Shown here: positions 13,151 to 19,764 of the stretch, one piece after another
Numbering within the stretch: the first letter of the stretch is position 1
How the letters are laid out: every line of letters begins with the position of its first letter
Origin: DASPKS01 sp035628035
GTDB taxonomy: Bacteria > Bacteroidota > Rhodothermia > Rhodothermales > Rubricoccaceae
Length of the DNA: 19,764 bases
Assembly: GCA_035628035.1 (NCBI GenBank)
Contig: DASPKS010000060.1
Coordinates: 1 to 19,764 of the forward strand
Direction of reading: 5' to 3'
Program-made: the position numbers and the translations under genes
The notes under the pieces: model-generated
The model's database searches: none
The model's input: only the letters and a program-made list of their open reading frames with translations
What the model was told of the DNA's origin: nothing

Positions 13151-13843
13151 ATGCGGCTCTCCCTGCTCCTGCTCTTCGCGGTTGGCGCCGCTGCCGCGCA
13201 GCCGGTGCCCGTGCTGACCGACACCACGGCGCCGCGCTATGGGAGCGGGGCCGCTGCCGCCGTCCACCTCACGGAGTACGGGTTCGGCGTGGGCGGGCTG
13301 TACCGCGCCCGCCTCAGCGCCGACTACTCGTTCCTCGTCGAAGCCCGCCTCGGCGCGGGGAAGGACGAGCGCGAGCAGGCGTTCTTCGTCGGCCTCTTCG
13401 GCGAGACCGTCGTCCCGTTCAAGCGGAACTACGTGCTCCTCCTCCCGCTGCACGTGGGGGTGGAGCGGCGGCTGTTCCGCGAGGCCATCGAGGACAACTT
13501 TCGCCCCTACGTGCAGGCTACGGCCGGCCCCACCTTCGCGTACCAGTGGCCCTACTTCCGCGACGAGGACGGCAGCGGCACGCGGGAGGAAGGCGAAGAG
13601 CGGCTCAACCCCTGGGCGGGCCTTGGCGACGGCGAGGGACGCGTGGGCGTCGGCGGCACGCTCGCCGTGGGCGCGTGGCTCGGGCGCGGACGCCAGAGCG
13701 CGCAGGGCGTCCGCTTCGGGTTCTCGGGGTCGTACTTCTTCCGCGAGGTGGAGCTGCTCGAAGAGGACCCCGAAGTCGAAGACCCCTCGCGGCGGTTCTT
13801 CGGAACCCCCGTCGTCAGCTTCCACTTCCTCCGGCTGCGGTAG
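13151..13843 (+). CDS. Small outer-membrane beta-barrel protein with a Ca-loop-like motif
   Basis: A 230-residue product. Residues 1-16 are a signal peptide ending AAAA before QPVPVL. The mature part alternates hydrophobic and polar residues, as in barrel strands (GFGVGGLYRARLSADYSFLV, then FKRNYVLLLPLHVGVERRLF), and ends VVSFHFLRLR. Residues 138-149, DEDGSGTREEGE, have the acidic spacing of an EF-hand or dockerin-type calcium loop (D1, D3, S5, G6, T7, E9, E12), although position 8 is Arg where a hydrophobic residue is usual. The frame is open far upstream, but that portion is antisense to the LolC gene, so the ATG at 13151 with the signal peptide is chosen. It converges on the NHL-protein gene with only 9 bp between stops. 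The specific function is unknown. Confidence 0.75.
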   Translation: MRLSLLLLFAVGAAAAQPVPVLTDTTAPRYGSGAAAAVHLTEYGFGVGGLYRARLSADYSFLVEARLGAGKDEREQAFFVGLFGETVVPFKRNYVLLLPLHVGVERRLFREAIEDNFRPYVQATAGPTFAYQWPYFRDEDGSGTREEGEERLNPWAGLGDGEGRVGVGGTLAVGAWLGRGRQSAQGVRFGFSGSYFFREVELLEEDPEVEDPSRRFFGTPVVSFHFLRLR

Positions 13844-13852
13844 CCGGGCGGC

Positions 13853-15154
13853 TCAGCGCGGGAGCCGGTACTTCACGACGGCGTGGTCGTTCCGGGCCGC
13901 GGCGTAGAGCTCGTCGCGGTCGGTGAGGGCGATCCCGAAGATGACCCCGCCGCCGAAGCGGTCGATGTAGTGGCCGGAGGCGTCGAACACCTTGATGCCT
14001 TCGCCGAGGTCGCTCACGTACACGCGCCCGCGCCCGTCGATGGCGAGGTCGGCGGGCTGGTCCATGCTCCCCTCCCCCTCGCCTTCGCCGCCGAAGCGGT
14101 CCACGAACCGCCCGCTCGCGTCGAAGTGGTAGACCTCGCCCGTCCAGTTGTCGAGGGCGTACACGTCTCCGGTGCCGGAGACGGCCACGCGCTCGGGGTC
14201 GGCCCGGTCGCCGACGGCCTCGTGGAGGTCGATGGTCTGGAGGATCTCTCCGTCCGTCGTGAGGTGGACGATGTTCGCGCGGCCGGAGGTGGCCCAGAGC
14301 GTCCCGTCGAGCGCCACGCGAACAGCGTCGAACTGGTTGACGCGGCTCGGGACGTCGTCGAGCCGCCGGCCGGTGGCGCCCTCGTAGCGGCGGATGCGCC
14401 CGCGCTGCACGACGTAGACGGTGCCGTTGCGGTCGGCCGCGAGGTCGCGCAGCGGCATGTCCGTGTCGGCCATCCACTGGGTCTGGAAGCGCCCGAGCGA
14501 GTCGAACACCTGCACGCGCCCGCCGCTGTACTCGGCCACGTAGACCCGCCCGTCGCCGTCGACGGCCACGCTCCGCGCGTCTTCGAAGCGGCCGGCGCCC
14601 GTGCCCTCGCTCCCGAACCGAAGGACCTCCGCAGCAAAGACATCCCCCCGCGCGTTCTCCGCGCCGGGGATCGCCCCAAGCGCGCGGTTCGCCTCCGCGA
14701 GCGCGCGCTCGACGGCCTCCGTCGCCTCCTGCGAGGCGTCGCGGGCGGGCGCGGTGGCGCGCTGGGCCGCCCAGATGCTCCCCCCCACGACGGCGAGCAC
14801 GGCGACGGCCGCGAAGGCGAGGCTCGGCCTCGGGCTGGCCGACGTGGACGACGCCGGGATCGAGCCGGCCGGCTGGCCCGCCTGCAGCCGCTCGATGGCC
14901 TCCTTCGCCTCGCGCAGCCCCCCGCCCAGGCCCCCGCGGTACACCTTGATCGCCTGGATGGTGCTGCCGCTCCGGAGGAGGTTCAGCACCTCCCCGATGA
15001 CCTGCTGGTGCTGCGCGTCGGCGTCGCGCGCCTGGCCGGCGGGACCGGTGAGGAGCACGCTCGCCCCGCAGTAGGGGCACGTCAGCGAGCGCGCGTGCGG
15101 TCCGGGCGGATCGAGCGGCGCGGAGCAGGTGGGACAGCGCAGCGAGGAAAGCAT
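13853..15154 (-). CDS. Zinc-ribbon / L12-like / membrane-anchored NHL beta-propeller fusion protein
   Basis: A 433-residue product with four visible parts. Residues 7-29 carry CPTC and CPYC pairs, a zinc ribbon. Residues 52-90 (VIGEVLNLLRSGSTIQAIKV, then YRGGLGGGLREAKEAIERLQ) resemble the C-terminal domain of ribosomal protein bL12 (IKxYRxxTGLGLKEAKxxVE). Residues 112-130 are a single membrane helix. Residues 175-433 are a beta-propeller with NHL repeats (AVDGDGRVYVAEYSGGRVQV, LAIDGRGRVYVSD). The N-terminal ribbon and L12-like part would be cytoplasmic and the propeller periplasmic. It may be a sensory or scaffold protein, but no catalytic site is visible. The gene follows a barrel-protein gene by 87 bp on the same strand. 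The ATG at 15152-15154 is right before the first CxxC. Confidence 0.8.
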   Translation of the reverse strand: MLSSLRCPTCSAPLDPPGPHARSLTCPYCGASVLLTGPAGQARDADAQHQQVIGEVLNLLRSGSTIQAIKVYRGGLGGGLREAKEAIERLQAGQPAGSIPASSTSASPRPSLAFAAVAVLAVVGGSIWAAQRATAPARDASQEATEAVERALAEANRALGAIPGAENARGDVFAAEVLRFGSEGTGAGRFEDARSVAVDGDGRVYVAEYSGGRVQVFDSLGRFQTQWMADTDMPLRDLAADRNGTVYVVQRGRIRRYEGATGRRLDDVPSRVNQFDAVRVALDGTLWATSGRANIVHLTTDGEILQTIDLHEAVGDRADPERVAVSGTGDVYALDNWTGEVYHFDASGRFVDRFGGEGEGEGSMDQPADLAIDGRGRVYVSDLGEGIKVFDASGHYIDRFGGGVIFGIALTDRDELYAAARNDHAVVKYRLPR

Positions 15155-15241
15155 GGGAGGGGTGCGCGGATCGCAGGCAGTGTAGGACCTAGCGGCGGAA
15201 CCCGCAAGGAAGCCGTAGACCCTTAGAGCCTCCCGCTGCCA

Positions 15242-16852
15242 TCAGAACCGGAAGCGGGTGCCCCAAATCAGCTCGTGGTATCCGAAGTCGAGCTCGTGTG
15301 CCTCCATCCTGTACGCGGGCGGACCGCCGGCCACCCCCGGGTACACTACTTCCTCCACGGTGAGCGACGGCAACGTACGCCGCGTGTACCGGAGGAAGAA
15401 TGAGGCGCGGCGCGGCGTGACGAGCTCGACGGTCCCCTGGAGGAAGCTGTTCGTGGACATCTCTTCGAAGCGGTAGTCCAAGGGCCTCGTGCCCACCATG
15501 CCGTCGCGCGTAGCGGCCAGCCGGTTCTGCTCGATGCCCCCGCCGGCCGCCAGTTCGAGCCCGTACCCGCCCGCACGAGGCGTCGGGAGGACGGCTTCGG
15601 CGTAAGCCCGCACAGGGCCGGGGTCCGTCCGCGCCACCTCTTCCTGGATGGAGAAGTTCTCCTGCTGGGCGGGCTCCTCGTAGTCGTGGCTCTGCCACGT
15701 CGCCCCCAGGCGGACCCATGGGAGCGGGCGGAGGGCGACGTCGAGCCCCACGGAGGGGACCATGCCCTCGCGCAGGGTCGTGGAGACGAACGGCTCCGGG
15801 CGGCCGCTCAGGCGCTCCTCGAAGGTCGGCGACCCCGGCTGGCCCCCCGCGCCTCCTGGACCGAGCACGGCGACGTTGAACACCCCATAGGCCCTCCGCC
15901 ACTCCGCCAGCCTCCACCGCAGCGATCCCCGTGGCGCGGCCGGCTCCGGTTCGGGGGGTGCCGCCGCTCGGGCGCGCGCGGCGGCCTCGCCGGGCGGAAG
16001 GTCGAACGGGAACCGGTACCCGAAACGCGCGCGTGCCTGGAGGTTGGGGAGCCGGTCGGCGTAGGTCCCCGTTCCTTGGGGGCCCGGCGGAATGAAGTAG
16101 TCCCCGACGAGGGCGCCCACGGCTACCCCACCCGCAAGCGCACCGGCAACGGCGGCCTCCCCGCCCGGCTTGAAGAACCCCTCGTCGTCCCCTCCAACCA
16201 CGAAGGGCAACGCGAGGCCCACCCCGGCGAGGGCCGCGCCTACACGGAAGAGCCGCCGGTTCGCTCGATTCCGTGCGGGCACCACCGTGACCCAGTCGAC
16301 GGAGCGGGGGTCGAGCGCGAACAGGGTGGGCGCCCGCCAGTCGTATGGGCGCCCGGCCGGGTGGAGGAGAAGGAGCGTGTCGCTCGCGGCCAGCACGAGT
16401 CCCTCGTACCGCGCCGAGCCCACGAGCACGCGCACATCGGGCCGGTCTCCGGCGATGGCAGGCGTTGGGACGTCCGCCCCGGCCAGCACGATGGGGCCTG
16501 CACCTCGCAACGTCTGCCATTGCGGGAAGCGAAGCGGGGAAGACAGCCCCTCGAACGCCTCGACGTACGCGCCCAGCGCAGCGGCCTGGGCTCGGCTCGT
16601 CGTCCACGCCACCTCCTGCACCGGCCGGTTCGAGGGGTCGAACCGGATCACCATGCGGACGCTGTCTCCCGCTTCGGTGAACCGGGCTTCCTCGAACCCG
16701 TCCACGTTCGGGAAGAGCCCGAAGTAAGCCCGCTCCTCCGCGCTGATCTCGGCGCCGACGCGGGGGCTGATGGGGTAAACGTCCGCCTGCGCGAGAAGCG
16801 TGGAGGTCGGGATTACGAGGATCGAGAGCGCGAGGCCGTACCGAAGGCGCAT
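15242..16852 (-). CDS. Outer-membrane protein with glycine-zipper segment, unknown function
   Basis: A 536-residue product from the ATG at 16850-16852; a GTG twelve bases upstream is also possible. A signal peptide (residues 1-21, ending TLLA-Q) is followed by a soluble region (about 25-200) of mixed alpha/beta character. Next comes a glycine-rich hydrophobic stretch at about 195-260 (LFRVGAALAGVGLALPFVVG, then AAVAGALAGGVAVGALVGDY), like a glycine zipper. The C-terminal half, about 300-536, has barrel-type strands (ASFFLRYTRRTLPSLTVEE, GATWQSHDYEEPAQQ) and ends YHELIWGTRFRF with a terminal Phe. It therefore probably sits in the outer membrane. I do not recognise the family. It lies 37 bp after the methyltransferase gene and 87 bp before the NHL gene, so these three may be one transcription unit. 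Confidence 0.75.
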   Translation of the reverse strand: MRLRYGLALSILVIPTSTLLAQADVYPISPRVGAEISAEERAYFGLFPNVDGFEEARFTEAGDSVRMVIRFDPSNRPVQEVAWTTSRAQAAALGAYVEAFEGLSSPLRFPQWQTLRGAGPIVLAGADVPTPAIAGDRPDVRVLVGSARYEGLVLAASDTLLLLHPAGRPYDWRAPTLFALDPRSVDWVTVVPARNRANRRLFRVGAALAGVGLALPFVVGGDDEGFFKPGGEAAVAGALAGGVAVGALVGDYFIPPGPQGTGTYADRLPNLQARARFGYRFPFDLPPGEAAARARAAAPPEPEPAAPRGSLRWRLAEWRRAYGVFNVAVLGPGGAGGQPGSPTFEERLSGRPEPFVSTTLREGMVPSVGLDVALRPLPWVRLGATWQSHDYEEPAQQENFSIQEEVARTDPGPVRAYAEAVLPTPRAGGYGLELAAGGGIEQNRLAATRDGMVGTRPLDYRFEEMSTNSFLQGTVELVTPRRASFFLRYTRRTLPSLTVEEVVYPGVAGGPPAYRMEAHELDFGYHELIWGTRFRF

Positions 16853-16889
16853 GGGAGCGGACACGTGGGTGAGCTCCCAAGGTAGGACG

Positions 16890-17789
16890 CTAAGGGGTGG
16901 CCACCGACGTCTCCCGGGGAGCGACGACGTAGTAGCAGCACGTCGTCACGAAGTCGCGTACGAAGGGGAGGCTCCGCACCACGGGGAGCTGGGGCACCGG
17001 CGGCCAGCCGAACTTGTAAGCGTAGATGGGATTCAGTAAAAAGAGCCGGCGCCGGCGCGTCTCGTAGCCCGCCTCGCGGAGCAGCCGCTCGAAGCGGTGG
17101 ATCGAGAGCCGGGTGTCGCGGAGCTCCAGCAGCTCCTGTACGCGGTGCTCGGGCTCCCCGAGCCGCCGCAGCACGCCGGCGTAGAGCCCGCGCGGGAGGA
17201 GGTGAAGCCACGGGAGCTTCCCCAGCTTCGCCGCCGTGATCTGCTGGTGGCCCCCGTACGGCATCCGCCACGGCGGGAAGCCGATGAACACCACGCCGCC
17301 CGGCCGGAGGAGCGTGGCGATCCGCCGGAGCAGCCGCCCCTGGTCGGGGATGTGCTCGATGGCGTCCTTGAGCAGGATGAGGTCAAACGTGCCGCCGAGC
17401 TTCGCCTCCACGTCAGGGGCGTAGACGTCCTGCGCGACGAAGCGGAGGCGGCCGGCCGCGACGTCGGCCGCGAGGTGCTCCTCGGCCCAGGCGATACGCG
17501 CGGGGCTGAGGTCCACCCCCACCGCTTCGCACCCCCGCTCGTCGGCGAAGGCCTTGAGCACGCCGCCCTCACCGCACCCGACCTCCAGCACCCGCTTCCC
17601 CTCCACCGGCACCACGGCCTCGACGAACGGGATCACGTGGTCGCGGGCGTTCGCGACCTGCTGGGCGAACCGGACCTGGCGGTTGCTGTGCTGGGGAAGA
17701 CCCAAGGGGGGATCGGCGAAGGGAACGCAAGCTAGCACCGACGATTCTGGCCCAAACGGCTCGTTTGGGGGGGTGCTACACGGCTGCAT
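16890..17789 (-). CDS. Class I SAM-dependent methyltransferase
   Basis: A 299-residue product from the ATG at 17787-17789. A TTG at 17817-17819, with GGAGG nine bases before it, would add ten residues, and the choice is open. The fold motifs are in order: motif I VLEVGCGEGG at about residues 67-76, acidic strand 2 end GVDLS at about 91-95, RFVAQDVYAP at about 116-125 (motif II region), and FDLILLKDAIEHIPDQGRLL (motif III/IV). After them comes a C-terminal extension with GFPPWRMPYGGHQQ and NPIYAYKFGWPP. The substrate cannot be read from the sequence. The family often acts on lipids, sugars or quinone intermediates. It is not RsmG, so its place beside a possible origin is not the usual rsmG-oriC link. 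The gene is the first minus-strand one left of the gene-free interval 17790-18288, and its promoter should lie in the AT-rich part of that interval. Confidence 0.85.
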   Translation of the reverse strand: MQPCSTPPNEPFGPESSVLACVPFADPPLGLPQHSNRQVRFAQQVANARDHVIPFVEAVVPVEGKRVLEVGCGEGGVLKAFADERGCEAVGVDLSPARIAWAEEHLAADVAAGRLRFVAQDVYAPDVEAKLGGTFDLILLKDAIEHIPDQGRLLRRIATLLRPGGVVFIGFPPWRMPYGGHQQITAAKLGKLPWLHLLPRGLYAGVLRRLGEPEHRVQELLELRDTRLSIHRFERLLREAGYETRRRRLFLLNPIYAYKFGWPPVPQLPVVRSLPFVRDFVTTCCYYVVAPRETSVATP

Positions 17790-17854
17790 ATCAATCTGCG
17801 GTACACACCCACATACCAATCGGGGAATCCTCCGAAAGGGCCTCCCTTCCCCCT

Positions 17855-17905
17855 TTCCTACTCATTCATATAAAAGAAAGAAAGAGGTAGGAGTTGTAGT
17901 TGGCC
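17855..17905. other. AT-rich segment, possible DNA unwinding element and promoter region
   Basis: About 50 bp that include CATTCATATAAAAGAAAGAA followed by AGAGGTAGGAGTTGTAGTTG. It is clearly the most AT-rich stretch in this high-GC window and lies directly beside the DnaA-box-like cluster. TAG-GAG-TTG-TAG-TTG triplets at its right side weakly recall DnaA-trio repeats. It may instead or also hold the promoter of the methyltransferase gene. Confidence 0.4.
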
Positions 17906-17906
17906 C

Positions 17907-18262
17907 TGTGGAGATGTGGACCGAGGGGCCCCCGTGGCCCTGGCGTGGACGACGGTGCACAACGGGCCCCGCTTTCCCCGACCCCGTCCACAGGGCGCGC
18001 CCTCCCATAGATGACGAGAGCCTCTACCCAGCGCTAATCCGGCGGCGCTGTCCACGAATCCACGGTTCTCCACAGCGGACCGGCCGAAGGGCCCGCGCTC
18101 CCGTCCACAGGTGCCCCACCGTGGACGACGGTCGGACATCGCGTGCGAAGAAGGGGGTTGACTTTGTCCCAGCGGTGACAGGGTGAGGAGCCCACGGCGC
18201 TGTCCCCACCGCGCCCACCCTCGGCCCCTGCCTGTCCACACGCCTTTCCACGGTGTGGACGA
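17907..18262. other. Cluster of DnaA-box-like 9-mers, candidate oriC
   Basis: Twelve sites with core TCCAC(A/G), counted on both strands. Plus strand, as 9-mers ending in the core: 17984 CCGTCCACA, 18048 CTGTCCACG, 18056 GAATCCACG, 18066 TTCTCCACA, 18101 CCGTCCACA, 18232 CTGTCCACA, 18244 CTTTCCACG. Minus strand: 17907-17915 ATCTCCACA, 17915-17923 CGGTCCACA, 17944-17952 TCGTCCACG, 18120-18128 TCGTCCACG, 18254-18262 TCGTCCACA. The best (18066) differs from TTATCCACA at one position. TCCAC should occur less than once in 356 bp by chance. A 13-bp direct repeat CGTGGACGACGGT (17944 and 18120) and an inverted pair at 18244-18262 add structure. No gene fits this interval. Confidence 0.5.
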
Positions 18263-18288
18263 AAACGCGCTTCCCTGACCCCTAGGGC

Positions 18289-19764
18289 TTAGCCGTACCG
18301 CCGGCGGTAGTCCTCCAGGTCGTCGTCCTCGTCGTCGTCCGGCGGGGTGATGCGGCCGAGGACGGCGCCCATGAGGTCGGTGTAGGCCGCGCCCTCTTCG
18401 AGGAGGTCTTTGCCGAGGAGGGAGTGCTGGTGGAGCCCTTCGAGGACGAACTCCATCATCGTGGCGGTCTCCGCCGGCGTCACCGGGCGGGTGTGCGTGG
18501 CCACGAGCTCGCGCAGCCCGTCCACGCAGTCGAGGGCCGACGCGTAGGCCTCGAACGGGAGGGCGGCGTCGAGGTCGAGGGTGTGGCCCTGAGCGAACCA
18601 GCCGAGCACTCCGGCATAGGCCGCGCGTCCGCTCTTCTCCCCTTTCGCCGTCGGATCGGGGAAGTACGCCTTGAGCACGGTAGCGACGGCCTTCCCGATG
18701 AGGACGCGTGCCACGCCGGAGGCCCCCTCCTGCTCCCCCTCATACACCAGCTCGACCTTCCCGGTGATGGCCGGCTCCACCGCCGCGAGGTCGGACACGC
18801 GCACGGTCGTCTCGCGCTCGCCGTTCAAGAGGGCCCTCCGCTCGGCCGCCGAGAGGAGCGCTTCGAGGGCCGACCGCGTGAGCCGCGCCGAGACGCCGCT
18901 CCGCTGGTCGACGAACTCGCTCGCCCGCGCCTCGAACGCGATCTGCTCGACGACCTCGCGGAAGAAGTGCGGGAGGTGCACCCGCGGGACGGCCTCCCCT
19001 ACCCCCTCCCGGTCCTGCCACGCCTCCTGCTGCGTGATGGCGACGGCCACGTCGAGCGTCTTCGGGTAGTGCGTGAGGACCTGGCTGTCGATGCGGTCCT
19101 TGAGCGGGGTGATGATGGTGCCGCGGTTGGTGTAGTCCTCCGGGTTCGCCGTGAACACCATCAGCACGTCGAGGGGGAGGCGGACGTTGAACCCGCGGAT
19201 CTGGACGTCCTGCTCCTCCATGATGTTGAGGAGGCCGACCTGGATGCGGGGCTGGAGGTCCGGCAGCTCGTTGATGGCGAAGATGCCGCGGTTGGTGCGG
19301 GGGATGATCCCGAAGTGGATGACCTCCTCGTCGGCGTAGGTCAGCTTCCGCGTGGCCGCCTTGATGGGGTCGATGTCCCCGATGAGGTCGGCGATGGAGG
19401 TGTCGGGGGTGGCGAGCTTCTCGCCGTAGCGCTCAGCGCGGTGGAGCCAGGCGACGGGCGTGGCGTCGCCGCACTGCGCCACGAGGTCGCGCGCGTACTT
19501 CGAGACGGGGTGGAACGGGTCGTCGTGGATCTCGCTGCCGGCGACGACGGGGATCCACTCGTCGAGGAGGCTCGGGAGGAGGCGGAGGATCCGGCTCTTG
19601 GCCTGGCCTCGGAGGCCGAGGAGGATGAAGTCGTGCCGGGCGAGGAGGGCGTGCTGGAGCTGCGGGACGACCGTCTGCTCGTAGCCGAGGACGCCGGGGA
19701 AGACGTCCTGGCCCGCCTTCAGCTTCCTGATGAGGTTGGCGCGGAGCTCGTCCTTGACCGAGCG
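18289..19764 (-). CDS. AAA+ ATPase of the magnesium-chelatase (ChlI/MoxR-like) group, N-terminus beyond window
   Basis: 491 codons to the stop at 18289-18291. The frame stays open across the right edge, so the start lies outside. The internal Met/Val near 19482 is not the true start, because conserved sequence continues upstream. Counted from the right edge, residues 50-57 are GLRGQAKS (Walker A with Ala in place of the last Gly), residues 160-166 are GIFAINE (Walker B with Asn in place of Asp), and FTANPEDY near residue 205 is sensor 1. The pre-sensor loop ELPDLQPRIQVGLLNIMEEQ matches ChlI/BchI-type ATPases. The C-terminus is a strongly acidic DDDEDDDLEDY tail. Members often work with a VWA-domain protein to remodel or load metals into targets. 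No VWA gene is downstream, and one could be upstream, outside the window. Confidence 0.85.
   Translation of the reverse strand, partial: RSVKDELRANLIRKLKAGQDVFPGVLGYEQTVVPQLQHALLARHDFILLGLRGQAKSRILRLLPSLLDEWIPVVAGSEIHDDPFHPVSKYARDLVAQCGDATPVAWLHRAERYGEKLATPDTSIADLIGDIDPIKAATRKLTYADEEVIHFGIIPRTNRGIFAINELPDLQPRIQVGLLNIMEEQDVQIRGFNVRLPLDVLMVFTANPEDYTNRGTIITPLKDRIDSQVLTHYPKTLDVAVAITQQEAWQDREGVGEAVPRVHLPHFFREVVEQIAFEARASEFVDQRSGVSARLTRSALEALLSAAERRALLNGERETTVRVSDLAAVEPAITGKVELVYEGEQEGASGVARVLIGKAVATVLKAYFPDPTAKGEKSGRAAYAGVLGWFAQGHTLDLDAALPFEAYASALDCVDGLRELVATHTRPVTPAETATMMEFVLEGLHQHSLLGKDLLEEGAAYTDLMGAVLGRITPPDDDEDDDLEDYRRRYG

Noticed and set aside
15189..16885. Minus-strand 563-codon and plus-strand 399-codon ORFs
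   Set aside because: Both are out of frame with the 536-codon outer-membrane protein, which has a signal peptide and a terminal Phe. The alternatives are Arg/Gly/Pro-rich.
17858..18251. Small ORFs inside the gene-free interval
   Set aside because: No ribosome-binding context, no homology pattern, Arg/Pro/Gly-rich. The sequence is better explained as a binding-site array.
18277..18288. CCCCTAGGG near the right end as a third copy of the tRNA-linked 9-mer
   Set aside because: It shares only a short GC-rich palindromic core that is likely to recur by chance; it gives no support for an attachment site.

Overview
The window is GC-rich DNA from a Gram-negative bacterium that is most likely a member of the Bacteroidota/Rhodothermota, probably a Rhodothermales-type marine lineage. 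Four things point there: the order rpmB - rpmG - DUF4295, which is typical of that phylum; several outer-membrane barrels ending in aromatic residues, plus a carboxypeptidase-regulatory-like TonB receptor; very few Shine-Dalgarno sequences in front of starts; and promoter elements of the TAnnTTTG type in front of tRNA and ribosomal genes. Nearly everything is on the minus strand. Only two genes, at 8088 and 13151, are on the plus strand.

Layout, left to right. 1-3884: one very long secreted adhesin-like reading frame that runs off the left edge and is built from tandem repeats. 3974-4760: a small islet downstream of a tRNA-Lys. It holds a terminator, an HTH gene translationally coupled to a 42-codon ORF, and a frameshifted remnant of a response regulator. 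4761-4833: tRNA-Lys. 4901-7648: a TonB-dependent receptor with a His/acid-rich loop and, upstream, a small His/Cys-containing membrane protein, probably a metal-uptake pair. 7733-8026: tRNA-Cys, tRNA-Arg and tRNA-Pro. 8088-8540: a four-helix membrane protein. 8605-9248: the bL28/bL33/DUF4295 operon with a recognisable promoter and terminator. 9391-11588: a TPR lipoprotein and a TraF/PorV-like outer-membrane protein. 11741-13015: a LolC/LolE-type permease. 13151-13843: a small outer-membrane protein. 13853-17789: a methyltransferase, a barrel protein and a zinc-ribbon/L12-like/NHL fusion protein, in transcription order. 17790-18288: about 500 bp without a gene. 18289 to the right edge: an AAA+ ATPase of the magnesium-chelatase/MoxR type, cut by the window end.

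The most interesting stretch is the gene-free interval 17790-18288. An AT-rich segment lies directly beside twelve TCCAC(A/G)-core 9-mers, on both strands, within about 356 bp. This looks like an array of DnaA boxes next to an unwinding element, so it is a candidate chromosomal origin (oriC) or another DnaA-binding locus. The functional theme of the rest is envelope biology (adhesin, metal receptor, lipoprotein export, several barrels) interleaved with translation genes.
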